The notes under the pieces are model-generated. The model was not told the origin of the DNA and did no database searches. It saw only the letters and a list, made by a program, of their open reading frames with translations. A DNA stretch of 64,000 bases from JANTGF01 sp963750735 (GTDB lineage: Bacteria; Bacteroidota; Bacteroidia; Bacteroidales; VadinHA17), in assembly GCA_963750735.1 (NCBI GenBank), contig CAVVRY010000001.1, forward strand, positions 124,001-188,000. Direction: 5' to 3'. The translations under genes and the position numbers were made by a program. This document shows positions 27,325 through 36,805 of the stretch, in pieces (positions within the stretch are counted from its first letter, which is position 1; each line of letters opens with the position of its first letter).

Positions 27325-28582
27325 TCACTTCTTCACGAATTCCACCCGGCGGTTATTGGCTTTACCTTCAGGAGTGCCATTGGTATCCATCGGTGCGGAC
27401 TCTCCCAATCCTTTAGTACTTAAACGGTCGGCTGAAATTCCGAGGCGTACCATGGTGTTCATTACGGTTTTCGCCCGTTCTTCTGAAAGTACTAAGTTGC
27501 TGGAATCATCTCCATCGCTATCGGTGTGCCCTTCAACACTGAAATTAAGTTCAGGGTGATCCTGCATGAATTTTATAATTTCATTAATTATTCCCATCGA
27601 TTCTGGTTTAAGTGTTGCTTTGCCTGTGTCGAAACGTATCCCAGTGGCAATAATTTTTCCATCTTGCATCATCACTGTCGTAATATTTTACTCCTCCTTC
27701 AGCAATCCTTATATTTTTTATATAGTAAAGATTATCGTTGCTGGCAATGGTAACTATATAATGAAACCCTTTGGATCGAAATCAATTCTTGGTAAATTTA
27801 ATAAGCGAGTTTCATCAATGTATCCTTTCAATTTTCCATTTGTGTAGGCAATAGCTACATGTATCCATCTTCTTTTTTCAAGTTCCCTTTCATCGGGCAG
27901 CCTGCTTGATGAATGCCCAAATTCCATTTTGATAATATCTAATATTAAAATTAGTGTAACCTGTTCCACTGCCCGATTTCTGATTTTTCCTGTCAAACAA
28001 ATACGTAACAAAATTGTCATTTCCACAATACAAATCAAACTCAATAGTAAATACTTCCGGGAGGTAGTCTTCTGCAGCGTTTTTAAAATATGGTACAATT
28101 GTTGGATGCTCCATCTCGAAGCATAATAACAGTTTCGCCCCCAAATTCAGCTACTTCCACATTTCCGCGCACTAAATCCCACCGCGAAGGGAATTCTCCA
28201 TTTTCTTCGCCCAGTAAAGTTGTCTTCAAAAATTACTTTATCGCCTGGCACAAAATCATATTTTGACCAATTTAGAGACAGGAGCTTCAGCTCCTGCACT
28301 TAGCCTCAGCCTCCGGTTGTCACCAACCTGATGCTGTTTGTTCTACTTTGTTTTTTCGGGATGGTTTTTTGTTTTTTTTGTTTTTCTTAAACAATCCACC
28401 TATCCCTTTTTCCAATTCATCAAAGCCTTTATTGATTCCTTTATCTACATTTTTATTTGCCCGTTTTTCCGCCTGCTTCTCAACTTTTTTTACAGGATCT
28501 TAGTACTTGAGAAAATGCATTCTCAGAGGGTATCAGCAACAAATATGCACAGTGCAAAAAACATTGAAATTATTTTTTTCAT
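27325..28582 (-). pseudogene. OmpA-family protein with concanavalin-like domain, frame broken at least six times
   Basis: The start at 28582 begins a signal peptide (MKKIISMFFALCIF). Then follow, in changing frames, a Lys-rich segment (DKGINKGFDELEKGIGG), a LamG/concanavalin-like region (GEFPSRWDLVRGNVEVAEFG, AAEDYLPEVFTIEFD, RRWIHVAIAYTNGKLKGYID), and an intact OmpA C-terminal domain from 27675 (FSVEGHTDSDG, LSEERAKTV, PEGKANNRRVEFVK) that binds peptidoglycan. Most breaks behave as one extra base while the protein between them is well kept, so the underlying gene may be intact. Expected outer-membrane/periplasmic location. Confidence 0.7.
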
Positions 28583-28601
28583 AATACCTGATTTTAAGTG
28601 A

Positions 28602-28880
28602 ATAAAAATGCCTCCTATCTTTATAAATTTATTTCTGATATTCAGAAATTGTTTCTTGTTATGGTAAACAGATTATTATTGAATTAAAAGTTATGGTAGA
28701 AATACTAAGTATTTGAAATCCCATGAACATGGGAATTTGCCAGGTGGTGAGAAATTCACAATTTCTATAAGGACTGACTTTGAAATGGTCTATTTTGAAA
28801 AATATTTTACCCTCAATTAAAAATTTAGAAATTTAGTTCCAACTATTTTAGTAATATAGCGTCTATATGTCGAAAGGGTT
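28602..28880. other. Upstream region of the ECF sigma operon
   Basis: No gene is seen. Two small perfect hairpins occur: CCCATG/CATGGG (28720-28733) and AGAAATT-CAC-AATTTCT near 28752. No TAnnTTTG promoter is visible, which would be consistent with control by an alternative sigma factor, but this is only inference. Confidence 0.3.
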
Positions 28881-29429
28881 ATGAAACAAGCGCTTGATTT
28901 AAATAAACAACTCATCGAAAGATGTAAGCATGGCGATATCAAGGCCCAATTCTTATTGTATAAACAATATTCGACTTCAATGTATAACATAGCCATCAGG
29001 TTTCTGAACAATAAAATGGACGCAGAAGATATTTTGCAGGAATCGTTTATTACAGCTTTTAATAAATTAAATGAGTTGAAATCAGAGGCAGCTTTCGGAC
29101 CCTGGTTAAAAAGAATCGTAATTAACAACAGCATTTCATTTCTTCGGAAAAACAAAATTTACTTTGAAGATATCAATGATAATTCAGCAGGAGAAATTAT
29201 TGACTCTTATGAAATTGGGAATACCACTGACCCAGGTCTCGTTCACAATGCAATTAAGGAATTGCCAGATGGAGCAAGAAGCATACTCGTTTTACATGCT
29301 CTGGAGGGATACAAGCATCGAGAAATATCAAAAATGCTTAACATTTCGGAATCAACCTGCAGAACACAGTACAAGAGAGCATTGGGTTTGTTAAATAATA
29401 AATTAAAACATAAAATATATGCCAATTGA
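28881..29429 (+). CDS. ECF-type RNA polymerase sigma-70 factor
   Basis: 182 residues. Region 2: YKQYSTSMYNIAIRFLNNKMDAEDILQESFITAFNKL, with DAEDILQE as the core-binding part. Region 4: LPDGARSILVLHALEGYKHREISKMLNISESTCRTQYKRAL, a helix-turn-helix for the -35 element. No region 3, as in ECF factors. The stop overlaps the next start by 11 bases, so sigma and the membrane protein are translationally coupled, the common sigma/anti-sigma arrangement. Confidence 0.95.
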   Translation: MKQALDLNKQLIERCKHGDIKAQFLLYKQYSTSMYNIAIRFLNNKMDAEDILQESFITAFNKLNELKSEAAFGPWLKRIVINNSISFLRKNKIYFEDINDNSAGEIIDSYEIGNTTDPGLVHNAIKELPDGARSILVLHALEGYKHREISKMLNISESTCRTQYKRALGLLNNKLKHKIYAN

Positions 29430-29979
29430 TCTTGAAAAATATCTCAATGAGCAAAGAAATCAGCTGGATATCGATAAGCCGGATGATGACTTAATCTGGG
29501 AAGGGATAAGAAACGATCTTCAAGCACAAAAGCTTTTACATCTTCCAAATAATCGTAAAAGACTAATTGTTAGAATAAGAAATATAGCTGCCCTAATCCT
29601 GCTAATGTTTAGCCTGGGTTATGTGGCATATGATCTTGCGGAAAAGCATTTTACTAAAAGAATAACCCTGGCAGAAATAGACAGCTCCCTGGGTCAACAG
29701 GAAGAAGAATATCGTACACTAATAAAACTAAAAGAAGGAGAACTCCCTTTAACAAATGTCACTGAAAATGCAATAATTAATGAATTGTTTGGGGAAATTC
29801 AAAGACTTGATACAATTTATAATCAGGTGATGAATGACCTAAATGAAATAGGATACAATGAAAAAATAATCAATACAATTTTTGATACCTACGAAAAGAA
29901 AATACAAATACTGGAACTCATAATATTAGAAACCAATAAACCAGAAAGCCATGAGAACACTATCAATAACTTTTTATAA
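29419..29979 (+). CDS. Single-pass membrane protein, probable anti-sigma factor
   Basis: 186 residues: cytoplasmic N-terminus (~50 residues, with DDDLIWEGIRNDL), one membrane helix (IAALILLMFSLGYVAYDLA), and a ~115-residue periplasmic coiled-coil-like region. No HxxxCxxC zinc motif is present. Position, topology and overlap with the ECF gene argue for an anti-sigma role; sequence alone does not prove it. It overlaps the next gene by 29 bases. Confidence 0.7.
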   Translation: MPIDLEKYLNEQRNQLDIDKPDDDLIWEGIRNDLQAQKLLHLPNNRKRLIVRIRNIAALILLMFSLGYVAYDLAEKHFTKRITLAEIDSSLGQQEEEYRTLIKLKEGELPLTNVTENAIINELFGEIQRLDTIYNQVMNDLNEIGYNEKIINTIFDTYEKKIQILELIILETNKPESHENTINNFL

Positions 29980-31273
29980 ATTTTTCTTACTGGGAATAGT
30001 TTTTTGTCTTCCATTAATGACCCTGGGGCAGAGTAAGAAATTACAAAAATCTTACAATTGGAAATACGAGGTATCAAAGGATGTCGATCTATCCTTGAAC
30101 AGCTATGATTGTGATATTGATATTCTGACCTGGGATAAGCCAACCGTGGAATTAGTATTGCATGTAACAGCAACCGGATCGGATGTTGACGATGCCCTGG
30201 AGTTAGATGAATATTTAAAAAACTTGACTTTTCATAATTCACCCAACAAGGTGGATGTTGATCTGAAGTTTTGGAGTCAGAGGACTTCCCGAATGAATAA
30301 AACTAGGCTTGATTTAAAAGGTGGTGATAACATATCACTTACAGAATTCAAGATTTCCGGGGAGATGAAAATTCCATCCGGAACAAACCTCGATCTTAAC
30401 TCAAAATATTCAAATATTGAACTGGCTGATATCCTGGGGAGATTAAATCTTGTACTCTACAATGATAAACTCTATGGCAATAATGTCGGCGAGAACACAA
30501 GCATAGAAGCAAAATACTGTACCCTGGAATTTGGAACTATGAAAGATGTAAGAGCAGAATTATATAATACCGACATGGAATTGGAAGATCTAGGTAGCTT
30601 GACACTCAATTCAAAATATTCAAAGGTATTTGGCAAAAATGCTATGAATATGGATTTAGAGAGTTATAACGACAAATATATATTTGAAACGACCGGGGAT
30701 GTTTCTTTCAATGCAAAATATTCAAGTTTCCAGGCAAAAAAATCAGGTTTACTAACTGCCGATAGTTACAATTGTACAGTTATAATAAACGAGGTAGATG
30801 ATATTAAAATAACTTCAAAATATTCGAAATTTGAATTTATAAATGGAAGAAATTGTACTGTTTCTTCCTCATATAACGATGGATTTAAATCCGGCACTTT
30901 AAATAAGCTTAATATTACAGGTTCAAAGTATGGGTCTTATCGAATTGGCGAGTTAGGAGAATCCTTGGATGTTATCGAGGGGTATAGCGATAAATTTGTG
31001 ATCCCCAGAACCGGCCCGAATTTCAAAGGAATTAAGCTAAATTCTAAATATGGTAAAATTACCCTGGGAGTATCTGATAACCTTCCATATAAACTTAAGG
31101 CCAATGTAAAATATCCGAATTTCAGCTTTAATGAGGAAGTTTTTAAAACAAAAATTAAAATAAAGGAAAGTTCAAACCTAGAGTACGAAGGGGTAAAGGG
31201 TACTGAAGCACCAGGAATGCCCCTTTTTGATATCAAGGGTTACCAGGTTTCCCTCACTGTTGAATACTATTGA
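29951..31273 (+). CDS. Exported beta-repeat protein (DUF4097-like) of the ECF operon
   Basis: 440 residues with a signal peptide (FFLLGIVFCLPLMTLGQ). The mature region has a repeating motif around Lys-Tyr-Ser: LNSKYSNIEL, IEAKYCTLEF, LNSKYSKVFG, FNAKYSSFQA, ITSKYSKFEF, GSKYGSYRI, LNSKYGKITL, each followed by a Tyr/Asn turn. This is the stacked-strand (beta-solenoid-like) pattern of DUF4097/DUF2807-type exported proteins. As the third gene overlapping sigma and anti-sigma, it may be the envelope output or sensor of the system. Function unproven. Confidence 0.75.
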   Translation: MRTLSITFYKFFLLGIVFCLPLMTLGQSKKLQKSYNWKYEVSKDVDLSLNSYDCDIDILTWDKPTVELVLHVTATGSDVDDALELDEYLKNLTFHNSPNKVDVDLKFWSQRTSRMNKTRLDLKGGDNISLTEFKISGEMKIPSGTNLDLNSKYSNIELADILGRLNLVLYNDKLYGNNVGENTSIEAKYCTLEFGTMKDVRAELYNTDMELEDLGSLTLNSKYSKVFGKNAMNMDLESYNDKYIFETTGDVSFNAKYSSFQAKKSGLLTADSYNCTVIINEVDDIKITSKYSKFEFINGRNCTVSSSYNDGFKSGTLNKLNITGSKYGSYRIGELGESLDVIEGYSDKFVIPRTGPNFKGIKLNSKYGKITLGVSDNLPYKLKANVKYPNFSFNEEVFKTKIKIKESSNLEYEGVKGTEAPGMPLFDIKGYQVSLTVEYY

Positions 31274-31405
31274 GATTATTCAGAACAATCTGACTTTGCT
31301 TAAAAAGCCAAAGAAAAATTGCAAAAAATGTTATTCGCCTTTTCAAGAAAAATAGCATTTCTGTTTTTAAAGAAGTCCCCATTTCTTATAGAATTGTCAG
31401 CATAA

Positions 31406-31480
31406 ATACCAACCGGCATGCCATTATGGCGCTCCATATTTGACAAGGGCGCCATATTGTCATTATAATGCAATTGGTAT
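31406..31480. repeat. Nested inverted repeat upstream of hsp20
   Basis: Outer arms ATACCAA (31406-31412) and TTGGTAT (31474-31480) enclose inner arms ATGGCGC (31426-31432) and GCGCCAT (31449-31455). It lies ~75 bp before the hsp20 start, inside the gap 31274-31556 that holds no gene. It could be a regulatory RNA structure or protein site, or the terminator-like end of the upstream operon. Confidence 0.35.
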
Positions 31481-31556
31481 ATCATTTGATTATTCCTGTT
31501 TGTAAAGAAATTAAAACATTTTAATAAAACTTAAATAATAAATGGAGGACAAAAAA

Positions 31557-32003
31557 ATGAGAACTTTAGTAAGAACAAACAGAATGTTTCCTGAGATGCC
31601 ATCTGTATTTGACGAATTCTTAAGAGGTAGCTTAATGGAAGAAGATAAAGGCAATTTTAATAATAGAGGAACAGTACCTGCTGTAAATACATTTGAGAAC
31701 AACGACGCATTTGCACTTGAAGTGGCTGCTCCAGGAATGAAAAAAGAAGATTTTAAAATTGAACTGGATAACAACACGCTAACAATATCTTCAGAACAGG
31801 AAGAGAACAAGGAAATAAAAGAAAATGAATATTCTCGAAGAGAATTCAGATATCACTCCTTTACTCGAAGCTTCCAGCTTCCTGAAAACAAGGTTGATAG
31901 CTCAAATATTACTGCTAAATATGCTGACGGCATACTTTACGTAAATATTCCAAAAAGGGAAGAAGCTAAAGTACAGCCAGCAAGAATGATTGAAATTGCA
32001 TAA
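31557..32003 (+). CDS. Small heat-shock protein, Hsp20/alpha-crystallin
   Basis: 148 residues from ATG 31557; a GGAGG at 31544-31548 with 8-base spacing fixes this start over the ATG at 31542. The alpha-crystallin domain spans ~38-140: PAVNTFENNDAFALEVAAPGM (start), NTLTISSEQE, the RREFRYHSFTRSFQLPENV-type strand, and AKYADGILYVNIPKRE (A-x-x-x-n-GvL). ATP-independent holdase that keeps unfolding proteins soluble under heat or oxidative stress. Monocistronic, closed by a strong terminator. Confidence 0.95.
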   Translation: MRTLVRTNRMFPEMPSVFDEFLRGSLMEEDKGNFNNRGTVPAVNTFENNDAFALEVAAPGMKKEDFKIELDNNTLTISSEQEENKEIKENEYSRREFRYHSFTRSFQLPENKVDSSNITAKYADGILYVNIPKREEAKVQPARMIEIA

Positions 32004-32031
32004 AAATTGAAAAGATAGCATGTTTTGATTA

Positions 32032-32059
32032 AAAAGGCGATGAGTTTTCATCGCCTTTT
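32032..32059 (+). terminator. Factor-independent terminator after hsp20
   Basis: AAAAGGCGATGA (32032-32043), loop GTTT, then TCATCGCCTTTT (32048-32059): a perfect 12-bp stem ending in T-rich sequence. It begins 29 bases after the hsp20 stop and would also work on the other strand. Confidence 0.9.
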
Positions 32060-32143
32060 ACTTTTTCCCATTGTTATTTTCTTAAAAATATTGTAACTTA
32101 CTACAATCAATCAAATTATTAACCTTTATACAAAGGAGGAAAC

Positions 32144-32440
32144 ATGGCAACTTTTATTTTATTGACAAAATTATCTCCTGATCTGGCCAGTCAAATGAAA
32201 GACCGCGCTGCAATAGGAAGAACCTGGCTTGAGCAGGTAAAAGCAAAATGCCCGGATGTAAAATTTTTAGCGCACTATGCGTTACTAGGTCAGTTTGACT
32301 TTTTGGATATATATGAGGCACCCGATGAAAAATCGGCAGCTAAAGTGTCAATAATTAGTCAGGCAAATGGAGCTTTCTCAGCCCAAAGCTTACCAGCAAT
32401 TCCTTATGCTGAATATCTTGACCTGGTTAAAGAAATATAA
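32144..32440 (+). CDS. GYD-domain protein
   Basis: 98 residues, with a strong AAAGGAGG ribosome binding site before the ATG. The GYD domain (ferredoxin-like, dimeric alpha/beta barrel type) is shown by ATFILLTKLSPD at the start, HYALLGQFDFLDIYEAPD in the centre (family GxYD), and LPAIPYAEYLDLV at the end. These small proteins are common and mostly uncharacterised. Single gene between hsp20 and the convergent gltX. Confidence 0.85.
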   Translation: MATFILLTKLSPDLASQMKDRAAIGRTWLEQVKAKCPDVKFLAHYALLGQFDFLDIYEAPDEKSAAKVSIISQANGAFSAQSLPAIPYAEYLDLVKEI

Positions 32441-32508
32441 TTTCAGAATTGCTAAACTTAATATTTTCTTATGGTCACAGGCTTAACAATGTATTATGTT
32501 GCCTGCAG

Positions 32509-34039
32509 TTAATTTTTCGCGATTTCTAAAATAGCAACTTCCATTCTTCGAATGGTCTCCTCTTTACCTAAAAGGGAAATAATATCGAATATGTGTGGGC
32601 CTATTGAACCACCTACAACTGTTAATCTTAAGGGGCTCAATACTTGTCCTAATCCATAGTTTTTATCGGTTGCCCATTGCTTAACAATTTCTTCTGTATT
32701 TTGTGATGAAAAGTCATCTATATTTCTTAAAACACTTATTAATTCTAACATTATTTCTGGAGTTGTTTCTTTCCAGCTTTTCTTCAAAACTTTCGCATCA
32801 TAGCTCTCCGGTGCTTTAAAGAAAAACCAGCTTTGACCCCAGAGTTCTTTCACAAAACTTACCCGATCTTTCACTAGGGAGCATACTTCAGTAACCATTT
32901 CCTTATTAAACGGAACTTTATTTTCCTTAAGATATGGTACGTATAAATCTGCCAATTCATCATCACTTTTCAATCTGAGGTATTGCTGGTTAAACCAACG
33001 TGCTTTTTCAGGATCGAATCTAGAACCAGCTTTTACCACACGGTTAAGTGAGAATGCTTCAATAAGTTCCTCCATGGAAAACATCTCCTGTGTGGTGCCC
33101 GGATTCCACCCTAACAGTGCAATAATGTTTACAAAAAGCTTCTGGGAAATAGCCTTCTTCGCGATATCCCATTGAGGATTCATTGGTTTCTGGATTCTTC
33201 CATTCCAACGGAAAAACAGGGAAACCCAGCCGATCGCCGTCTCTTTTGCTCAACTTCCCTTTTCCATCAGGTTTTAGGGTCAATGGCATATGGGCAAAAT
33301 GTGGTGGATCCCAACCAAAAGCTTTATAAAGAAATATGTGTAGTGGAAGTGAGGGCAACCACTCCTCTCCCCTGATGACATGGGATATTTCCATCAGGTG
33401 GTCATCCACAATATTTGCCAGATGGTAGGTTGGCATCCCATCTGATTTGTATAAAACTTTATCATCCAGAGTAGATGTATCCACCTCAATATCACCTCTA
33501 ATGAGATCATTAAAAGCTAAACGCTCACCTTCCGGAATTTTAAACCGGATAACATAAGGCTCGCCACTATTTATACGATCATTTAATTCTTTGGAAGATA
33601 GATTTAGTGAATTGTTCAAAGAATTTCTTATCCGGGCATCGTAAGTAAAAGCCGAACCTTCGCTTTCCTTCTCTTTGCGATATTTATCCAATTCTTCTGG
33701 TGTATCAAAAGCATAATATGCATTCCCTGAATCGACCAGTTGCTGAATATATTTCTGATAAATTTCTTTTCTTTCAGATTGTCTGTATGGACCAAATGGT
33801 CCTCCTTTTTGTACACCCTCATCGGGCTCAATTCCACACCATTGCAAAGATTCATAAATATATTCTTCTGCTCCCTTCACATATCTCTTCTGGTCGGTAT
33901 CTTCAATACGAACTATAAATACTCCGCTATTTTGCCTTGCAAACAAATAATTATATAATGCTGTTCTCATACCACCCATATGCAATGGGCCAGTTGGACT
34001 AGGGGCAAATCGTACGCGAACCTTATTCGTATTTTTCAT
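32509..34039 (-). CDS. gltX: Glutamyl-tRNA synthetase, frame interrupted by one extra base
   Basis: Start at ATG 34039 (MKNTNKVRVRFAPSPTG). The first frame has PSPTGPLHMGG (HIGH region), RIEDTDQ, VIRGEEWLPS and GKLSKRDGD (KMSKS). It reaches GYFPEAF and then leaves the protein; the second frame takes over at VNIIALLGWNPG and runs through the anticodon-binding domain to 32509. Removing one A from the A5 run at 33133-33137 restores ~509 continuous residues, the normal GltX length. The gene is essential, so a sequence error is much more likely than a broken gene. A TATATTTG -7 box lies at 34058-34065. Confidence 0.95.
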
Positions 34040-34166
34040 TGGTTTTTTAATTTTATGCAAATATAATGAGTTCCGTAAAACAGAGGCTAATAATTAAAGA
34101 AGTTCAGTTTGTTCCAGTGATTTAACTTAAAAGATATGAATTGTGATAAATGTTTTTTTTTGTCAA

Positions 34167-34196
34167 TTGGAATTATACTATTTTCGACTAACTTTA
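34167..34196 (+). promoter_or_regulatory. Probable promoter of tdh
   Basis: TTG (34167-34169), a 19-base spacer, then TAACTTTA (34189-34196), one mismatch from TAnnTTTG. It lies 60 bases before the tdh start, in a gap with the divergent gltX promoter. Confidence 0.4.
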
Positions 34197-34256
34197 TTTA
34201 TCCCATTGTGATAAATTTCTACCTTAATCGTTATAAAATTCTGAAACAACTGTTTT

Positions 34257-35291
34257 ATGAAAACAATGAAGGCTCTTGTAAAAGCAAAACCTAAAAAGGG
34301 TATCTGGCTTCAGGATGTTGAAATTCCTGAACCCGGAATTAATGATGTAATGATAAAAGTTAAGAAAACGGCCATTTGCGGTACTGATCTTCACATCTAC
34401 CTTTGGGACAAGTGGGCCAGTAACACCATAAATACGCCTATGATAATCGGCCATGAATATTCAGGAGTTGTTCATAAAGTGGGATCAGGTGTTAAAAATG
34501 TGAAAATAGGTGACAGAGTTACCGGAGAAGGCCATATTGCTTGTGGTTACTGCAGAAACTGCAGGCGAGGGAAAAAGCATGTTTGCCAGAATACAATAGG
34601 AGTCGGTGTAAACAGGGATGGTGCCTTTGCAGAATATGTTGTTATTCCTCAGGAAAACGTAATTCATTTAGATGATAGAATTAATGATGAGATTGCTTCT
34701 ATAATGGACCCTCTGGGAAATGCAACTCATACTGCATTATCATTCCCAGTACTGGGTGAAGATGTACTTATAACCGGGGCCGGCCTTATTGGAAGTATGG
34801 CAGTAGCTATTTGCCGTTTTGCCGGTTCACGTTATGTTGTCGTAAGCGACCTGAGTGATTCAAGACTGGAAATTGCAAAAAAAATGGGAGCTACTAAAAC
34901 AGTAAATCCATCAAAAGGGGAAAAAATTAATGATGCCGTAAAATCTCTAGGAATGGTTGGTTTTGATGTGGGCCTTGAAATGTCAGGATCACCCAAAGCC
35001 TTTGAAGAAATGATCCAAAATATGTATAACGGATCAAGTATTGCACTTTTAGGTATCCTTCCAAATGAAACCACTGTTCCATGGGATAAGATTATTTTTA
35101 AAGCTTTGCGAATAAAAGGGATTTATGGTAGGGAAATGTTTGAAACATGGTATATGATGGAGCAGATGCTCATTTCAGGTCTGGATGTTTCTCCTATTAT
35201 CACTCATAGATTATCTTTTGAAGATTTTCAGAAAGGATTTGATGCCATGGAATGTGGGAATAGTGGTAAAGTTATATTGGATTGGGAATAA
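34257..35291 (+). CDS. tdh: L-threonine 3-dehydrogenase
   Basis: 344 residues, zinc medium-chain dehydrogenase. Catalytic zinc ligands in AICGTDLHIYLWD and GHEYSGVV; structural zinc Cys cluster in CGYCRNCRRGKKHVC; NAD-binding ITGAGLIGSMAV. The TDLHIY..W and GNATHTAL motifs are those of Tdh rather than general alcohol dehydrogenase. Oxidises threonine to 2-amino-3-oxobutyrate. Followed 33 bp later by kbl, which uses that product, so the pair is an operon for threonine breakdown. Confidence 0.95.
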   Translation: MKTMKALVKAKPKKGIWLQDVEIPEPGINDVMIKVKKTAICGTDLHIYLWDKWASNTINTPMIIGHEYSGVVHKVGSGVKNVKIGDRVTGEGHIACGYCRNCRRGKKHVCQNTIGVGVNRDGAFAEYVVIPQENVIHLDDRINDEIASIMDPLGNATHTALSFPVLGEDVLITGAGLIGSMAVAICRFAGSRYVVVSDLSDSRLEIAKKMGATKTVNPSKGEKINDAVKSLGMVGFDVGLEMSGSPKAFEEMIQNMYNGSSIALLGILPNETTVPWDKIIFKALRIKGIYGREMFETWYMMEQMLISGLDVSPIITHRLSFEDFQKGFDAMECGNSGKVILDWE

Positions 35292-35324
35292 TAAAATAAA
35301 TATAAATAATTAAAAGAGATAATA

Positions 35325-36542
35325 ATGTACGGAGGTCTTAAAGCTTATTTAGAAAAAGAATTACAGGTAATTCGAGATGGAGGTTTTTATAAGGAAGAAC
35401 GAATAATCACTACTCCTCAACGGGTAAAAATAGAAACGAAAAAAGGATTGAAAGTATTAAACTTTTGTGCGAACAATTATCTCGGACTTTCATCCCATCC
35501 CAGGGTTATTGAAGCTGCTAAAAAAGCTCTTGATACTCATGGATATGGCTTATCTTCCGTTCGATTTATATGTGGAACACAGGATATACATAAAGAATTA
35601 GAAGAAAAACTATCAGAATTCCTTGGAACCGAAGATACAATCCTCTATTCCTCAGCTTTTGATGCCAATGGAGGTGTTTTTGAACCCCTGCTGGGATCTG
35701 CATCCGCAATCATATCTGATGAACTCAATCATGCTTCAATAATTGATGGGGTTAGACTTTGTAAAGCCAACAGGTATCGCTACCGAAACAACAATATGGA
35801 AGATCTCGAAGAACAGCTCAAGAAAGCTGATTGTGATCAGGCAAAATTCAAGCTTATTGTTACTGACGGTGTATTCTCTATGGATGGTATTATTGCCCAG
35901 GTCGATAAAATTTGTGACCTGGCTGAAAAATATAATGCCCTGGTTTTAGTTGATGATTCTCATGCAACCGGATTTGTTGGAAAAACCGGAAGAGGGAGTG
36001 CAGAGCATTGCAATGCTATGGGCAGGGTGGATATTATTACCACCACTTTTGGTAAAGCATTGGGAGGTGCATCAGGAGGTTGTGTATCAGGAAGAAAAGA
36101 GGTTATTGATATGCTTCGACAAAGGTCACGACCATATTTGTTTTCAAATTCACTTTCACCTGCTATTGTGGGAGCTACGCTTGAAGTATTAAATATGCTT
36201 TCAGAAACAACTGAACTTATAAAAAAATTAGAAGAAAATACCTTCACATTCCGAAAAGGTCTTGAAGATGCTGGTTTTACAATTGTTCCAGGTACTCATC
36301 CAATTGTACCAATAATGTTAGGTCATCTCCCCAACGATGCTAAATTATCTCAGGAACTGGCAGAAGAACTTCTTGCTAGAGGAATATATGTGATTGGATT
36401 CTACTATCCGGTTGTACCAAAAGGAAAATCGAGAATAAGGGTGCAAATCAGTGCGGCACATTCAAGTGAGCAAATTCAATTTGCCATTGAAACATTTTCG
36501 AAAATAAGGCAGGAATGGAAGGCAAAAGGTATATGCAAATAA
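35325..36542 (+). CDS. kbl: Glycine C-acetyltransferase (2-amino-3-ketobutyrate CoA ligase)
   Basis: 405 residues, alpha-oxoamine synthase family. Seen: FCANNYLGLSSHP, HGYGLSSVRFICGTQ, DELNHASIIDG, DDSHATGFVG, and the PLP Lys in TTTFGKALGGASGG. The end FYYPVVPKGKSRIRVQISAAH matches Kbl. Splits 2-amino-3-oxobutyrate with CoA into glycine and acetyl-CoA, the second step after Tdh. A second, similar gene lies at 39008. Confidence 0.93.
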   Translation: MYGGLKAYLEKELQVIRDGGFYKEERIITTPQRVKIETKKGLKVLNFCANNYLGLSSHPRVIEAAKKALDTHGYGLSSVRFICGTQDIHKELEEKLSEFLGTEDTILYSSAFDANGGVFEPLLGSASAIISDELNHASIIDGVRLCKANRYRYRNNNMEDLEEQLKKADCDQAKFKLIVTDGVFSMDGIIAQVDKICDLAEKYNALVLVDDSHATGFVGKTGRGSAEHCNAMGRVDIITTTFGKALGGASGGCVSGRKEVIDMLRQRSRPYLFSNSLSPAIVGATLEVLNMLSETTELIKKLEENTFTFRKGLEDAGFTIVPGTHPIVPIMLGHLPNDAKLSQELAEELLARGIYVIGFYYPVVPKGKSRIRVQISAAHSSEQIQFAIETFSKIRQEWKAKGICK

Positions 36543-36805
36543 TTCATCTGCTAATATATTAGATACTTAATTTATAACTATATAGATTCCTAAATTACCA
36601 GGTTTTCGACTCAGGTGGGGCGATTTTGTATTCAAGTTTTCTTCCTCAAATAGGGCTTCGATATTAGATTACAGTTATTATCTTCATCATTTCAAGGCTT
36701 CAAAAAATATGTTGTAAAACAATTTTGAAATCGTTTTTCAGCTAATAATTGTAAGCAAATTAATACTAACTTGTAAGCTGTTTCAAAAAATATAATTCAG
36801 AATTT

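Noticed and set aside
31300..31485. 61-codon minus-strand frame before hsp20
   Set aside because: It overlaps the palindrome, has no family motif and no ribosome binding site.
33059..33183. Programmed frameshift in gltX
   Set aside because: No slippery heptamer and pseudoknot needed for a known mechanism, and the same one-base gain appears in unrelated genes; a sequence error is simpler.
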